The notes: a model not told the origin generated them from the sequence alone. A DNA stretch of 18,338 bases from an uncultured Rothia sp. (GCA_937935205.1 CALGXU010000006.1:1-18338), one strand, 5' to 3'. Shown: positions 1-7,622, numbered from the stretch's first letter. Translations and numbers: made by a program.

Positions 1-398
1 TCGAAGTAGCGGGCGGCCTTGGCCGCAAACTCGGTGGCCAGAATCGAACCGATCGCGAAGTTCGGGGCGATCAGTACGCCCACGCCGGGGTGCTCGCCCA
101 GTAGCTCGCGCAGGGAGTCCAGGCGTTCGGGGGTCCAGCCGGTCGTACCGACCACAGCGTGCATGCCGTGCTCCACCGCGAAACGCACATTCGCCTCGCT
201 GGATTCGGGAACGGTCAGATCAATAACAATCTCTGCGCCGGCATCAACCAGCTCCTGCAGGTCGTCGCCGCGGCCCAGTGCCGCCACCAGGTCCATGTCT
301 GCGGAGGTGTTGACGGCGCACACCGCCTCAGAGCCCATGCGGCCCGCGGCACCGAGTACCGCTACCTTCCAGATTTTTTCGTCGCCCTCGTGGGTCAT
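1..398 (-). CDS. dapB: 4-hydroxy-tetrahydrodipicolinate reductase (DapB), N-terminal part, cut by window edge
   Basis: Reduces 4-hydroxy-tetrahydrodipicolinate with NAD(P)H in the lysine/meso-diaminopimelate pathway, in the cytoplasm. My translation of the minus strand starts MTHEGDEKIWKVAVLGAAGRMG; the Rossmann glycine motif GAAGRMG is near residues 16-22. It is followed by the family's VGTTG segment and a conserved block ending APNFAIGS that continues into AAKAARYF at the window edge. About 132 residues are visible; the family is usually about 245-270, so the C-terminal tetramerisation/substrate part lies outside. The ATG at 398 is preceded by a strong GGAGGAG, which fixes the start. The gene diverges from the plus-strand acyltransferase; a GATAAT -10-like element lies upstream. 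Family assignment is confident. Confidence 0.95.
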   Translation of the reverse strand, partial: MTHEGDEKIWKVAVLGAAGRMGSEAVCAVNTSADMDLVAALGRGDDLQELVDAGAEIVIDLTVPESSEANVRFAVEHGMHAVVGTTGWTPERLDSLRELLGEHPGVGVLIAPNFAIGSILATEFAAKAARYF

Positions 399-463
399 GG
401 TTCTCTCCTCCGTAACTTGTTAGCGCCCCGACGATGGGGCAGACGCTGTGACGTACAGCCTCT

Positions 464-469
464 ATTATC
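464..469 (-). promoter_or_regulatory. dapB: -10-like element for dapB
   Basis: Minus-strand GATAAT matches the TATAAT consensus at five of six bases and lies about 65 nt upstream of the dapB start. I found no convincing -35 at 16-18 nt. A small GCCCC/GGGGC hairpin (425-440) falls in the predicted leader. Confidence 0.35.
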
Positions 470-549
470 CCCCGTGTAGACGCGATACGCCCTATCGCAC
501 ACACGGGGTGAGATGCTTAGCTGAACTGACAAATACAAAAAACGAAATC

Positions 550-587
550 TTATGTGCGTCATATACGAGTATTTATATGTCGCATAA
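550..587. repeat. Imperfect dyad upstream of the acyltransferase
   Basis: The left arm (550-565, TTATGTGCGTCATATA) and right arm (574-587, TATATGTCGCATAA) are near-mirror images, pairing TTATG, CG and CATATA with single-base interruptions around an 8-nt centre. It lies just upstream of the TATAAT, so it could be an operator or a cruciform-forming site. The function is inferred from position only. Confidence 0.35.
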
Positions 588-618
588 AAGGAACAACCAT
601 ATAATTAGGAAGTATTTC

Positions 619-624
619 TATAAT
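619..624 (+). promoter_or_regulatory. -10 element and ribosome binding site region of the SGNH acyltransferase
   Basis: A perfect TATAAT lies 27 nt before the ATG at 652 in a strikingly AT-rich stretch (about 530-650). A GGAG at 636-639 is the only Shine-Dalgarno-like sequence; its 12-nt spacing to the ATG is long. No good -35 is present 17 nt upstream of the -10. These signals argue that translation starts at 652 and not at the far-upstream in-frame ATG at 448, which would lie in this promoter-like DNA. Confidence 0.4.
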
Positions 625-651
625 TTCCGTCCTACGGAGTACACAGATAGT

Positions 652-2604
652 ATGAAGTCCCTCTTTACCTCCTCCGTGCGTCCAGATGAGGCTAACCGGC
701 GGTATATTCTGCCGGGTCTGGACGGCCTGCGAGCAATCGCTGTGCTCCTCGTGATGGTGTACCATTTCTGGCCCACCGTACTACCCGGCGGCATGATTGG
801 CGTGGATATCTTCTTCGTCATCTCCGGCTTCCTGATTACCTCCCTGCTTCTGCGTGAGGGTGCGCTCACCGGCAAAATTGCCCTGGGCAACTTCTGGATT
901 CGCCGTGCCCGCCGCCTGCTTCCCGCCATTACCCTGCTGATTCTGGTCATGGGACCGGTCAGCCTGCTCATTGGCGGCGATATTCAGGTGAACCTGGGCC
1001 GTCAGCTTGCCGGTGCGGCGACCTTCTCGTCTAACTGGATTTCCATTTTTGCCGGTAACGACTACTTCGCGCAGACCTCCCCGGAGCTCTTCACGAACTT
1101 CTGGTCCCTGGCAGTGGAAGAACAGTTCTACGTGGTCTGGCCCCTGCTGATTGTTGGCGCCGGGGTGCTGCTGCGCCGTTCGTGGCGTCGTTTCAGCGTG
1201 GTCATGGTGCTCGGTATTATTGCGTCGCTGAGCATCGCCACCGCGCTGCTGATGTCCGGTGCCCCCATTAGCCGCGTCTACTACGGCACCGATACTCACC
1301 TGTACGGCCTGCTGCTCGGTGCGCTGCTGGCGTTTGCGCGCCCCTGGTCGCTGTACCCGCCGCTGCAGCAGTCCGTGCTGTACCGTGTGGCTCAGCCCTT
1401 CGGCCTGGTCGCTTTCGCCCGCGTCATGATCAGCTGGCTGTCCCTGTTCGCGCTGATTCCCTACGCGATTCTGGTTCCCGAGTCGGCACCCGGAGCGATT
1501 CCCTGGGGTCTGTTCGGCGCCTCCCTGCTGGCACTCGGCGTGATTCAGGGGATGCTGCCCGATATGCTCGCTGGCGCCTCCGAAATGCTGCGCCGCCTGC
1601 TGAACTTCGCTCCCCTGCGCTGGGTGGGCGAACGTTCCTACGGCCTGTACCTGTGGCACTGGCCGCTCGCCGTTGTCATGCACTACCTGATGGGTGCGGA
1701 CCGCTCCCCGCTGGTCAACGTGGGCGTTCTGGTGGCGACCTTCGCTATTGCGGAGATGTCGTACCGCTGGGTTGAGACCCCGATTCGCCGTTACGGTTTC
1801 CGCGGTAGCGCGAACCGTGTGGCGGCAGCGTTCCAGTCCTCGCGCACTAAGTTCCTGCCGGTTTCGGTGGCTCTTGCCGTTGTTGTGGCTGCTGCTTCTA
1901 CCGGTCTGGCGGTGCACACCGCTCCGGCAATGACTACCGCACAGCAGTCCGTTGAGGACGGCAAGCGTGCCGCCGCTGAGCGTCTGAAGGCTCGTCAGGA
2001 GGCGCAGGCTGCGAGCGCCTCTGCAAACCCGAGTGCTTCTGCTGCGGGTAAGGATGCGAAGGCTTCGGCTAGCCCTTCGGCCTCGGCGGTTTCGGCTGGT
2101 TCGGTGAACTCTTCGCAGGTGACCATTGTGGGTGACTCCATTGTGGTGGCGGTATCCCCCGAGCTGTACGACAAGATGCCTGAAGCATCCATCGACGCGG
2201 CGGAGGGACGCACTATCGCCAAGGCTCTGCCGATTATTAAATCCATGGGTGCCAACGGCCAGATTCGTAAGACCTTCGTGCTGTCGGTGACCGCTAACTC
2301 GACCATTCTGGACGGTCAGCTCGACGAGGTTCTGGCGGCTATGCCCGCCGATTCTAAGCTGGTGCTGGTCACCGGTTACGGCCCGCGCAACCTGACCTGG
2401 ATTGACTACTCGAACGGTAAGATTCGCGAGTTCGCTTCTCAGCATTCTGATCGCGTGATTATTGCGGATTGGAACTCTACGATTCGCCAGGCTCTGCAGA
2501 CTCAGAGCGGTCTGCTGGCCTCTGATGGTGTTCACCCGGAGGCTGCCGGTCAGGAGCTCTACGCTCAGGTGCTGATGGAGGCTATCGCCAAGGCCCAGAA
2601 GTAG
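652..2604 (+). CDS. OafA/YrhL-type membrane O-acyltransferase with C-terminal SGNH domain
   Basis: Probably O-acetylates a cell-wall or surface glycopolymer: the membrane domain would bring acyl groups across and the extracytoplasmic SGNH domain transfer them. The protein is 650 residues from the ATG at 652. Residues about 20-425 are an Acyltransferase_3 domain with around ten membrane helices. It carries the conserved VYHFWP (His38), the following VDIFFVISGFL block, and the EEQFYVVWP motif from Glu156. The last helix, about 404-423, is followed by an Ala/Ser-rich linker of SAS-type repeats (about 424-488), then a small SGNH hydrolase domain. That domain has the nucleophile motif GDS (494-496) and a terminal DGVH with Asp625/His628. 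Where relatives usually have a GTNG-like block III, this one reads VTANST. It converges with the M16 peptidase gene. The acceptor cannot be read from sequence. Confidence 0.9.
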   Translation: MKSLFTSSVRPDEANRRYILPGLDGLRAIAVLLVMVYHFWPTVLPGGMIGVDIFFVISGFLITSLLLREGALTGKIALGNFWIRRARRLLPAITLLILVMGPVSLLIGGDIQVNLGRQLAGAATFSSNWISIFAGNDYFAQTSPELFTNFWSLAVEEQFYVVWPLLIVGAGVLLRRSWRRFSVVMVLGIIASLSIATALLMSGAPISRVYYGTDTHLYGLLLGALLAFARPWSLYPPLQQSVLYRVAQPFGLVAFARVMISWLSLFALIPYAILVPESAPGAIPWGLFGASLLALGVIQGMLPDMLAGASEMLRRLLNFAPLRWVGERSYGLYLWHWPLAVVMHYLMGADRSPLVNVGVLVATFAIAEMSYRWVETPIRRYGFRGSANRVAAAFQSSRTKFLPVSVALAVVVAAASTGLAVHTAPAMTTAQQSVEDGKRAAAERLKARQEAQAASASANPSASAAGKDAKASASPSASAVSAGSVNSSQVTIVGDSIVVAVSPELYDKMPEASIDAAEGRTIAKALPIIKSMGANGQIRKTFVLSVTANSTILDGQLDEVLAAMPADSKLVLVTGYGPRNLTWIDYSNGKIREFASQHSDRVIIADWNSTIRQALQTQSGLLASDGVHPEAAGQELYAQVLMEAIAKAQK

Positions 2605-2687
2605 AGCGCAGAAGTAGCGCGCAGAAGTAGCCCCTCAGAAGTAGTGTTCTGGGGTAGCCCTGAGCAGTAGCTTTGAGCAGTAGCTTT
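2596..2687 (+). repeat. Seven-unit 13-bp tandem repeat starting at the acyltransferase stop codon
   Basis: Units begin at 2596, 2609, 2622, 2636, 2649, 2662 and 2675, with spacing 13, 13, 14, 13, 13 and 13. The first four share CAGAAGTAG, the fifth is CTGGGGTAG, and the last two are identical (GAGCAGTAGCTTT). Unit 1 contains the last sense codons and the TAG stop of the gene, so the array looks like expansion of the gene's 3' end. All units keep TAG, but the 13-bp period shifts frame each time. Confidence 0.85.
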
Positions 2688-2696
2688 TTGGGTTCT

Positions 2697-2730
2697 GCCG
2701 CTCATGCTGAGCGTCAACAGCATGGGCGGC
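2697..2730 (+). repeat. Strong 13-bp hairpin without a U-tract
   Basis: GCCGCTCATGCTG (2697-2709) pairs with CAGCATGGGCGGC (2718-2730) across an 8-nt loop. The only imperfection is one U-G wobble in plus-strand RNA. No T-run follows on either strand, so it is not a standard intrinsic terminator. It may protect the 3' end of the acyltransferase mRNA or assist termination. Confidence 0.6.
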
Positions 2731-2785
2731 TAAGCACCCGGAAGTACCTCTTGGTAGCGTCTCTTCGATAGGTGCGGATACACAT

Positions 2786-2836
2786 AAAATGCCCGTTCCC
2801 TCCCCCGCATTGGTGGGGTGTGGGAACGGGCATTTT
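2786..2836. terminator. Bidirectional intrinsic terminator between convergent genes
   Basis: AAAATGCCCGTTCCC (2786-2800) is perfectly complementary to 2822-2836. An inner CCCC/GGGG pairing (2802-2805 with 2815-2818) extends the stem. The A-run on one side and T-run on the other give a U-tract in both directions. It serves the plus-strand acyltransferase and the minus-strand M16 peptidase gene. Confidence 0.9.
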
Positions 2837-2857
2837 CGTGCCGTAAGCGTTGAGGGG

Positions 2858-4189
2858 TTAGCGCACAATGGTAGTAATCATCTGCTGCTGCCCCAGGTAC
2901 GCCGCCAGGTCGCGGACCTCCTCCAGGGAGACCGCGCGGATCTTCTCCAGCAGCTCATCGGTGCTGGTGAACAGGCCCGAATCCAGCTCAGCGCGGCCCA
3001 GGCGGGACATGCGCGAACCCGAATCCTCGCTACCGAGCACGGTGGAGCCGGCCAGCTGGCCGCGGACCTTCGTCAGCTCCTCCTCGGTAATACCGGCGGT
3101 GACGAGCTTATCGAACTCGTAGCCCATGACCTCGCGCACCTGCTCGGTCTTAGCGGGCAGGCAGCCCGCGTACATGCCGAAGTAGCCGGCATCCGAGTAC
3201 GCGCCGGAGAACGCGAACGTGCTGTAGGCAAGGCCGCGCTTCTCACGAATCTCCTGGAACAGACGCGAGGACATGCCCGCGCCGAACGCGCTGGTCAGCA
3301 CGCTCATCGCGTAGCGGCGGTCATCCCCGGCGATAATGCTCGGGCAGCCCATCACAATGTTGGTCTGTTCGAAGCCCTTCTCCACCTCACGCAGCTCACT
3401 CAGCGGAACAATGCCGCTGTCGGTGCGTACACGACGCGGTGCCGGTGCCACGCCCTCCTGCAGGTTCCAGCCGTAGCGGGTCAGCGCCTCCAGCACGAGG
3501 CGGACCATGGTGCTGTGCTCCAGCGAACCGGCGGCAGAAATGACCAGGCGGTCCGGGGTGTAGTAGCGCTTGTAGTGCTCCCACACGGCGTCACGCGGCA
3601 CCTCGGTAATCTCCTGAGGGGTACCGCCAATGGGGCGGCCCAGCGGGTTCTCGCCCATGAGCTGCTCCACGAAGTTCTCGAAAGCAACGTCGGTCGGGTC
3701 GTCCTGATCCATCGCGATCTCTTCGAGGATCACGCCGCGTTCCTGCTCCAGGTGAGCCGGGTCCAGCAGGGCGTTGGTGACCATGTCGGTGATGACGTCC
3801 ACCGCCATGGGTGCGTCATCGTCGAGCACACGCGCGTAGTAGCAGGTGTGTTCCTTAGCGGTCAGGGCGTTGGATTCGCCGCCTACCGCGTCGAAGGAGG
3901 ATGCAATGTCCAGGGCGGTACGGGTGCCGGTGCCTTTGAACAGCAGGTGCTCCAGGAAGTGGGTGGAGCCGAGCATGCCGGGGGCTTCGTCGCGGGAGCC
4001 GACTCCCACCCAGAAACCGATGGATACGCCGCGGGTACCGGGCATTTTTTCGGTAATCACGCGTACGCCACCGGGCAGGATGGAGCGGCGCACCTCGTTA
4101 CCGCCTACACCCTCGTAGATGAGGCGGCCGTGCTCGTAGTTGAGCTCTTCGGCGATTGCTTCAAGCTCGACGGGCAGGGAAATAGACAT
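2858..4189 (-). CDS. M16 family zinc metallopeptidase (PepR / mitochondrial processing peptidase-like)
   Basis: A soluble inverzincin peptidase; M. tuberculosis has its orthologue (pepR) directly after the PNPase gene. The protein is 443 residues, normal for a single-chain bacterial M16B enzyme. The inverted zinc motif HFLEH occupies residues 77-81 (His77, Glu80, His81), and the third ligand is in VILEEI (Glu157, 76 residues after His81, as in the family). The C-terminal half carries the conserved R-x-x-x-Y pair in EKRGLAYS. The ATG at 4189 has an AAGGA upstream. It starts 22 nt after the stop of the COG3594-type acyltransferase and probably shares its transcript. It ends 22 nt before the bidirectional terminator. 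All key residues are present, so it should be active; its substrate is unknown. Confidence 0.93.
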   Translation of the reverse strand: MSISLPVELEAIAEELNYEHGRLIYEGVGGNEVRRSILPGGVRVITEKMPGTRGVSIGFWVGVGSRDEAPGMLGSTHFLEHLLFKGTGTRTALDIASSFDAVGGESNALTAKEHTCYYARVLDDDAPMAVDVITDMVTNALLDPAHLEQERGVILEEIAMDQDDPTDVAFENFVEQLMGENPLGRPIGGTPQEITEVPRDAVWEHYKRYYTPDRLVISAAGSLEHSTMVRLVLEALTRYGWNLQEGVAPAPRRVRTDSGIVPLSELREVEKGFEQTNIVMGCPSIIAGDDRRYAMSVLTSAFGAGMSSRLFQEIREKRGLAYSTFAFSGAYSDAGYFGMYAGCLPAKTEQVREVMGYEFDKLVTAGITEEELTKVRGQLAGSTVLGSEDSGSRMSRLGRAELDSGLFTSTDELLEKIRAVSLEEVRDLAAYLGQQQMITTIVR

Positions 4190-4211
4190 TCAGCATCCTT
4201 CGATATTTCGA

Positions 4212-5276
4212 TTAGCTAATTTTTCTTTCAAGAGAGCGAGGCAACGCAAACAGCGGAACCCGCAGTTTCTGAGCGCAGTACCCCATCAGGAGCGAGGCGA
4301 GAATCGCGAAGATCGTTCCTCCCACCAAGAACAGGGGCACCGAGAAGAAACCGGACTTCGTCAACACGAAACGGAAAGCTGCACCGCACACAATGTGCGC
4401 GATAAAGATTTCCAGGGAGTGACGGCCCAGGTAGGCGAGCCAGCCGCTCCACTGAACCCGCGCCAGCAGGTAGGAGAGCGAGAGCACCGCCAACGAAGAC
4501 AGCAACGAAGCAACAATACCCGTGGCGATTGCCGCCGGGTTATTCGCAAAGTAGGGCACCACAGTCGGCGGAGTAGCCTGTACATTCACCAAAATTACGG
4601 TGTAGACGGCAAGACCGACTACCACAATGGCGGCGTGTACTGCCAGCGATACGGACTCCATAATAGCCTGGAACCTCTCATGGCCAAGAGCCACGCCAAG
4701 CATGAAGAAGACCGCAAGAGAGATACCTCCGGTACCTACATAATCGCCGCTATAACCCCAGAAAACGATGGCAAGAACCGCGCACACCGCCACAACTGCG
4801 TAGGCTTTGGCATCCTTCTGCCAGACGCGGCCCAGCACAGCAATAATGGTGACAATCATGAGCCAGGGGAAGAACCAGAGCTGACCCTCTGGCTTCCACA
4901 GCTCGAGCAGGCTCATAACAGTCGTCTTATCGGAAGAGTTAGAGGGAAGCACAAGCTTCATACCCACCTGCAGAACCTGCCAAATAACGTAGAGGTATCC
5001 GAAGAGAACCAGACGCTTCGTCAGATATGAGGAGGGAGTAGTCTTCGTTGCTCCTCGCGCCACAAAAAGGCCGCTCAGGAAAGCAAAAACTACCAGGTGC
5101 CAGAAATAAACCCCATAATCCAGCATGTACTTGTAGGGGCGCAGGGCCTCGGTGCCCAACCCTGATGCCCACATCCCTCGATGAATATGCCCAAAAACAA
5201 TCGCGATAATCGCGATGCCCTTGGCAATATCAATCGTCGTATCTCGTCGAGTCGACAATTCCGATATTCCTTTCAT
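4212..5276 (-). CDS. COG3594/NolL-like acyltransferase family 3 membrane protein
   Basis: Predicted O-acetyltransferase acting on a sugar or glycolipid at the membrane, with no SGNH domain. The chosen ATG (5276) gives 354 residues. It opens with RRDTTIDIAKGIAIIAIVFGH, the family's N-terminal helix ending in the presumed catalytic His30. A WHLVVFAFLSG block follows, then LWFFPW, and near the end YLGRHSLEIFIAH. I count about ten hydrophobic helices. The frame stays open to an ATG at 5390, 12 nt after the pnp stop (392 residues), but that extra N-terminus lacks family resemblance. None of the candidate starts (5390, 5318, 5297, 5276) has a clear Shine-Dalgarno. Base composition is visibly less GC-rich than in pnp. 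The start is uncertain; the family is fairly sure. Confidence 0.85.
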   Translation of the reverse strand: MKGISELSTRRDTTIDIAKGIAIIAIVFGHIHRGMWASGLGTEALRPYKYMLDYGVYFWHLVVFAFLSGLFVARGATKTTPSSYLTKRLVLFGYLYVIWQVLQVGMKLVLPSNSSDKTTVMSLLELWKPEGQLWFFPWLMIVTIIAVLGRVWQKDAKAYAVVAVCAVLAIVFWGYSGDYVGTGGISLAVFFMLGVALGHERFQAIMESVSLAVHAAIVVVGLAVYTVILVNVQATPPTVVPYFANNPAAIATGIVASLLSSLAVLSLSYLLARVQWSGWLAYLGRHSLEIFIAHIVCGAAFRFVLTKSGFFSVPLFLVGGTIFAILASLLMGYCAQKLRVPLFALPRSLERKIS

Positions 5277-5279
5277 AGT

Positions 5280-5309
5280 GAGAACAGCAGTCTGCATTCC
5301 GCTGTTCTC
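5280..5309 (-). promoter_or_regulatory. 9-bp inverted repeat just before the acyltransferase start
   Basis: GAGAACAGC (5280-5288) is perfectly complementary to GCTGTTCTC (5301-5309), with a 12-nt centre, and ends 3 nt before the ATG at 5276. It could be an operator or an mRNA hairpin that affects initiation. If the longer 392-residue form is real, it would be coding instead. Confidence 0.45.
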
Positions 5310-5324
5310 TGTCCTCATGAGATA

Positions 5325-5384
5325 AGGGGCGCCCGGCGCATCCGGCGGGGAGTGAACCGCACCGGGTACGTACCGAACGCCCCT
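5325..5384 (-). promoter_or_regulatory. GC-rich stem-loop after pnp (possible weak terminator/attenuator)
   Basis: AGGGGCG (5325-5331) pairs with CGCCCCT (5378-5384). The enclosed segment holds further GC-rich self-complementary sequence, including GGTACGTACC. On the minus strand the stem is followed only by CTTATCTC, a poor U-tract. It begins about 20 nt past the pnp stop and may limit read-through into the acyltransferase gene. Confidence 0.3.
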
Positions 5385-5402
5385 CATCATTAGACGGGTC
5401 GA

Positions 5403-7622
5403 CTACTCGTCGTCGCCGCCCTCAACGACCGGTGCGAGCGAGAGCTTACCGCGGTCATCAATCTTGGTGATCTCCACCTGGACCTTCTGGCCCACGGAGA
5501 CAACGTCCTCAGCGTCAACAACGCGCTTGCCGCCGTTGAGCTTACGCATCTCGGAGATGTGCAGCAGGCCGTCCTTACCGGGGGTCAGGGAGATGAACGC
5601 GCCGAAGTCGGTCACCTTCACCACGGTACCCAGGTAGCGTTCGCCAACCTCGGGAACCTGCGGGTTAGCGATAGCGTTCACTGCCGAACGGGCAGCCTCG
5701 GCGGAGGGGCCGTCGGCTGCGCCGATGTATACGGTGCCGTCGTCCTCAATGGAGATGTCTGCGCCGGTGTCTTCCTGGATCTGGTTGATCATCTTACCCT
5801 TGGGGCCGATGACCTCACCGATCTTGGCGACCGGGATCTTCACGGAAATAATGCGCGGTGCGAACTCGCTCATCTCATCCGGTGCGTCAATCGCGCTGAC
5901 GAGCACCTCGAGGATGTGCAGGCGAGCCTCACGTGCCTGGGTCAGTGCGCCAGCGAGCACGGATGCGGGGATACCGTCGAGCTTGGTGTCCAGCTGGATA
6001 GCGGTCACGAACTCGGAGGTACCTGCAACCTTGAAGTCCATATCACCCAGTGCGTCTTCCGCGCCGAGGATGTCGGTCAGGGCTGCGTAGCGGGTCTCGC
6101 CGTCAACCTCGTCAGAGACCAGGCCCATTGCGATACCTGCAACGGGTGCGCGCAGCGGCACACCGGCGTTCAGCAGGGACAGGGTCGAGGCGCAGACCGA
6201 ACCCATGGAGGTCGAGCCGTTGGAGCCCAGAGCCTCAGAGACCTGACGGATTGCGTAGGGGAACTCTTCGCGGGAGGGCAGCACCGGGGTGATTGCGCGC
6301 TCTGCGAGTGCACCGTGGCCGATTTCGCGGCGCTTGGGCGAACCCACACGGCCGGTCTCACCGGTGGAGTACGGCGGGAAGTTGTAGTGGTGGATGTAGC
6401 GCTTGGACTTGAGCGGGTGCAGGGAGTCCAGCTGCTGCTCCATCTTGAGCATGTTCAGGGTGGTGATACCCATGATCTGGGTTTCGCCGCGCTCGAAGAG
6501 AGCGGATCCGTGAACGCGAGGCAGGATTTCAACCTCAGCGGTGAGCTGGCGGATGTCGGTCAGGCCGCGGCCGTCGATGCGCACCTGATCGGTGAGGATG
6601 CGCTGGCGCACGATGTGCTTGGTCAGGGCGGCGAATGCCACGTCGACCTCGTTGGAACGCTCTTCGAATTCCTTACCTTCGCCGGTCAGAGCCTCCTTGA
6701 GGTCTTCCTGCAGCTCGGCTGCGGCGGCTTCGCGCTCCTGCTTGCCGGCGATGGAGTACACCTCGACCAGGCGGTCTGCGGCGAATTCCTTCACGGCTGC
6801 GTCCACGTCCTCGCCGTGGCCGCCGAAGAAGGGCAGCTCGAGGGCGGGCTTACCGGCGCGGGCTGCCAGGTCGGACTGAGCCTTGCACAGGGCGGCAATG
6901 AAGGGCTTAGCGGCCTCTAGACCCTGGGCGACGACCTCTTCGGTGGGGGCGGTCTGGCCGTCCTCCTTGATGAGCTTCCAGGAGTTGTCGGTGGCCTCAG
7001 CCTCGACCATCATGATGGCGACGTCTTCGGTACCGTCAGCCTTGGTGACGATACGGCCTGCAACAGCCATGTCGAAGACAGCGTTTTCCAGCTGGGAGTA
7101 CTTGGGGAAGCAGACCCACTGGCCGTCAATCAGTGCCATGCGCACGCCACCGATGGGGCCGTTGAACGGCGCACCGGACAGGGAGGTCGATGCCGAAGCC
7201 GCGTTAATCGCGAAGGTGTTGTAGATTTCGTCCGGGTTGTAGGTCAGGACGGTCACGACGACCTGCACCTCGTTGCGGATGCCCTTGGTGAAGGCGGGGC
7301 GCAGCGGGCGGTCAATCAGGCGGGCTGCCAGAATGGCCTCGGTGCTGGGGCGGCCTTCGCGGCGGAAGTACGATGCCGGGATCTTGCCGGCTGCGTACAT
7401 GCGCTCTTCCACGTCCACGGTCAGCGGGAAGAAGTCGAAGCCCTCGCGGGGAGACTTGCCGACCACGGTTGCGGAGAGCAGGGTGGTCTCGTCATCGATG
7501 GTGACGAGCACCGAGCCGTTAGCCTGCTTGGCGAGACGGCCGGTTTCAAAGCGCACGTGGCGCTTACCGTGAATGCCGTTGTCGATTTCGACTTCAGCAA
7601 ACTTGATTTCGGGACCTTCCAC
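5403..7622 (-). CDS. pnp: Polyribonucleotide nucleotidyltransferase (PNPase)
   Basis: A phosphorolytic 3'-5' exoribonuclease, and in actinobacteria also an RNA 3' polymerase; it works as a cytoplasmic trimer in RNA decay. The protein is 739 residues, typical of actinobacterial PNPase/GpsI. It has a first RNase PH domain (about 1-150), a helical linker, and a second RNase PH domain with GSNGSTSMGSVCAST and the metal-binding Asp523 and Asp529 around GDMDFK. A KH domain follows (about 596-655; IGPKGK near 604), then a C-terminal S1 domain (about 657-727; GTVVKVTDFGAFI) and an acidic tail. The start is GTG at 7622 with AAGGA upstream; an upstream in-frame ATG is absent. It follows rpsO, the widespread order, but across a long structured spacer that carries a plausible promoter of its own. 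Confidence 0.98.
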   Translation of the reverse strand: MEGPEIKFAEVEIDNGIHGKRHVRFETGRLAKQANGSVLVTIDDETTLLSATVVGKSPREGFDFFPLTVDVEERMYAAGKIPASYFRREGRPSTEAILAARLIDRPLRPAFTKGIRNEVQVVVTVLTYNPDEIYNTFAINAASASTSLSGAPFNGPIGGVRMALIDGQWVCFPKYSQLENAVFDMAVAGRIVTKADGTEDVAIMMVEAEATDNSWKLIKEDGQTAPTEEVVAQGLEAAKPFIAALCKAQSDLAARAGKPALELPFFGGHGEDVDAAVKEFAADRLVEVYSIAGKQEREAAAAELQEDLKEALTGEGKEFEERSNEVDVAFAALTKHIVRQRILTDQVRIDGRGLTDIRQLTAEVEILPRVHGSALFERGETQIMGITTLNMLKMEQQLDSLHPLKSKRYIHHYNFPPYSTGETGRVGSPKRREIGHGALAERAITPVLPSREEFPYAIRQVSEALGSNGSTSMGSVCASTLSLLNAGVPLRAPVAGIAMGLVSDEVDGETRYAALTDILGAEDALGDMDFKVAGTSEFVTAIQLDTKLDGIPASVLAGALTQAREARLHILEVLVSAIDAPDEMSEFAPRIISVKIPVAKIGEVIGPKGKMINQIQEDTGADISIEDDGTVYIGAADGPSAEAARSAVNAIANPQVPEVGERYLGTVVKVTDFGAFISLTPGKDGLLHISEMRKLNGGKRVVDAEDVVSVGQKVQVEITKIDDRGKLSLAPVVEGGDDE

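Noticed and set aside
448..651. 68-codon upstream extension of the SGNH acyltransferase
   Set aside because: It covers AT-rich promoter-like DNA with a dyad and TATAAT; the encoded residues do not resemble the family, and the ATG at 652 begins the conserved region.
781..2535. Open frame of 584 codons on the minus strand opposite the SGNH acyltransferase
   Set aside because: It mirrors a well-supported gene in high-GC DNA; its translation is rich in Gln, His, Arg and Gly without any domain, and it has no ribosome binding site.
2789..4219. Open frame of 476 codons on the plus strand opposite the M16 peptidase
   Set aside because: Antisense shadow of an enzyme with intact catalytic motifs; its start lies inside the bidirectional terminator.
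4211..4220. 10-bp palindrome ATTAGCTAAT at the acyltransferase stop as an operator
   Set aside because: Short palindrome that includes the stop codon, with no second copy; chance is sufficient explanation.
5559..6920. Open frame of 453 codons on the plus strand opposite pnp
   Set aside because: Antisense of a highly conserved gene, with low-complexity Gly/His/Gln-rich translation and no recognisable motif.
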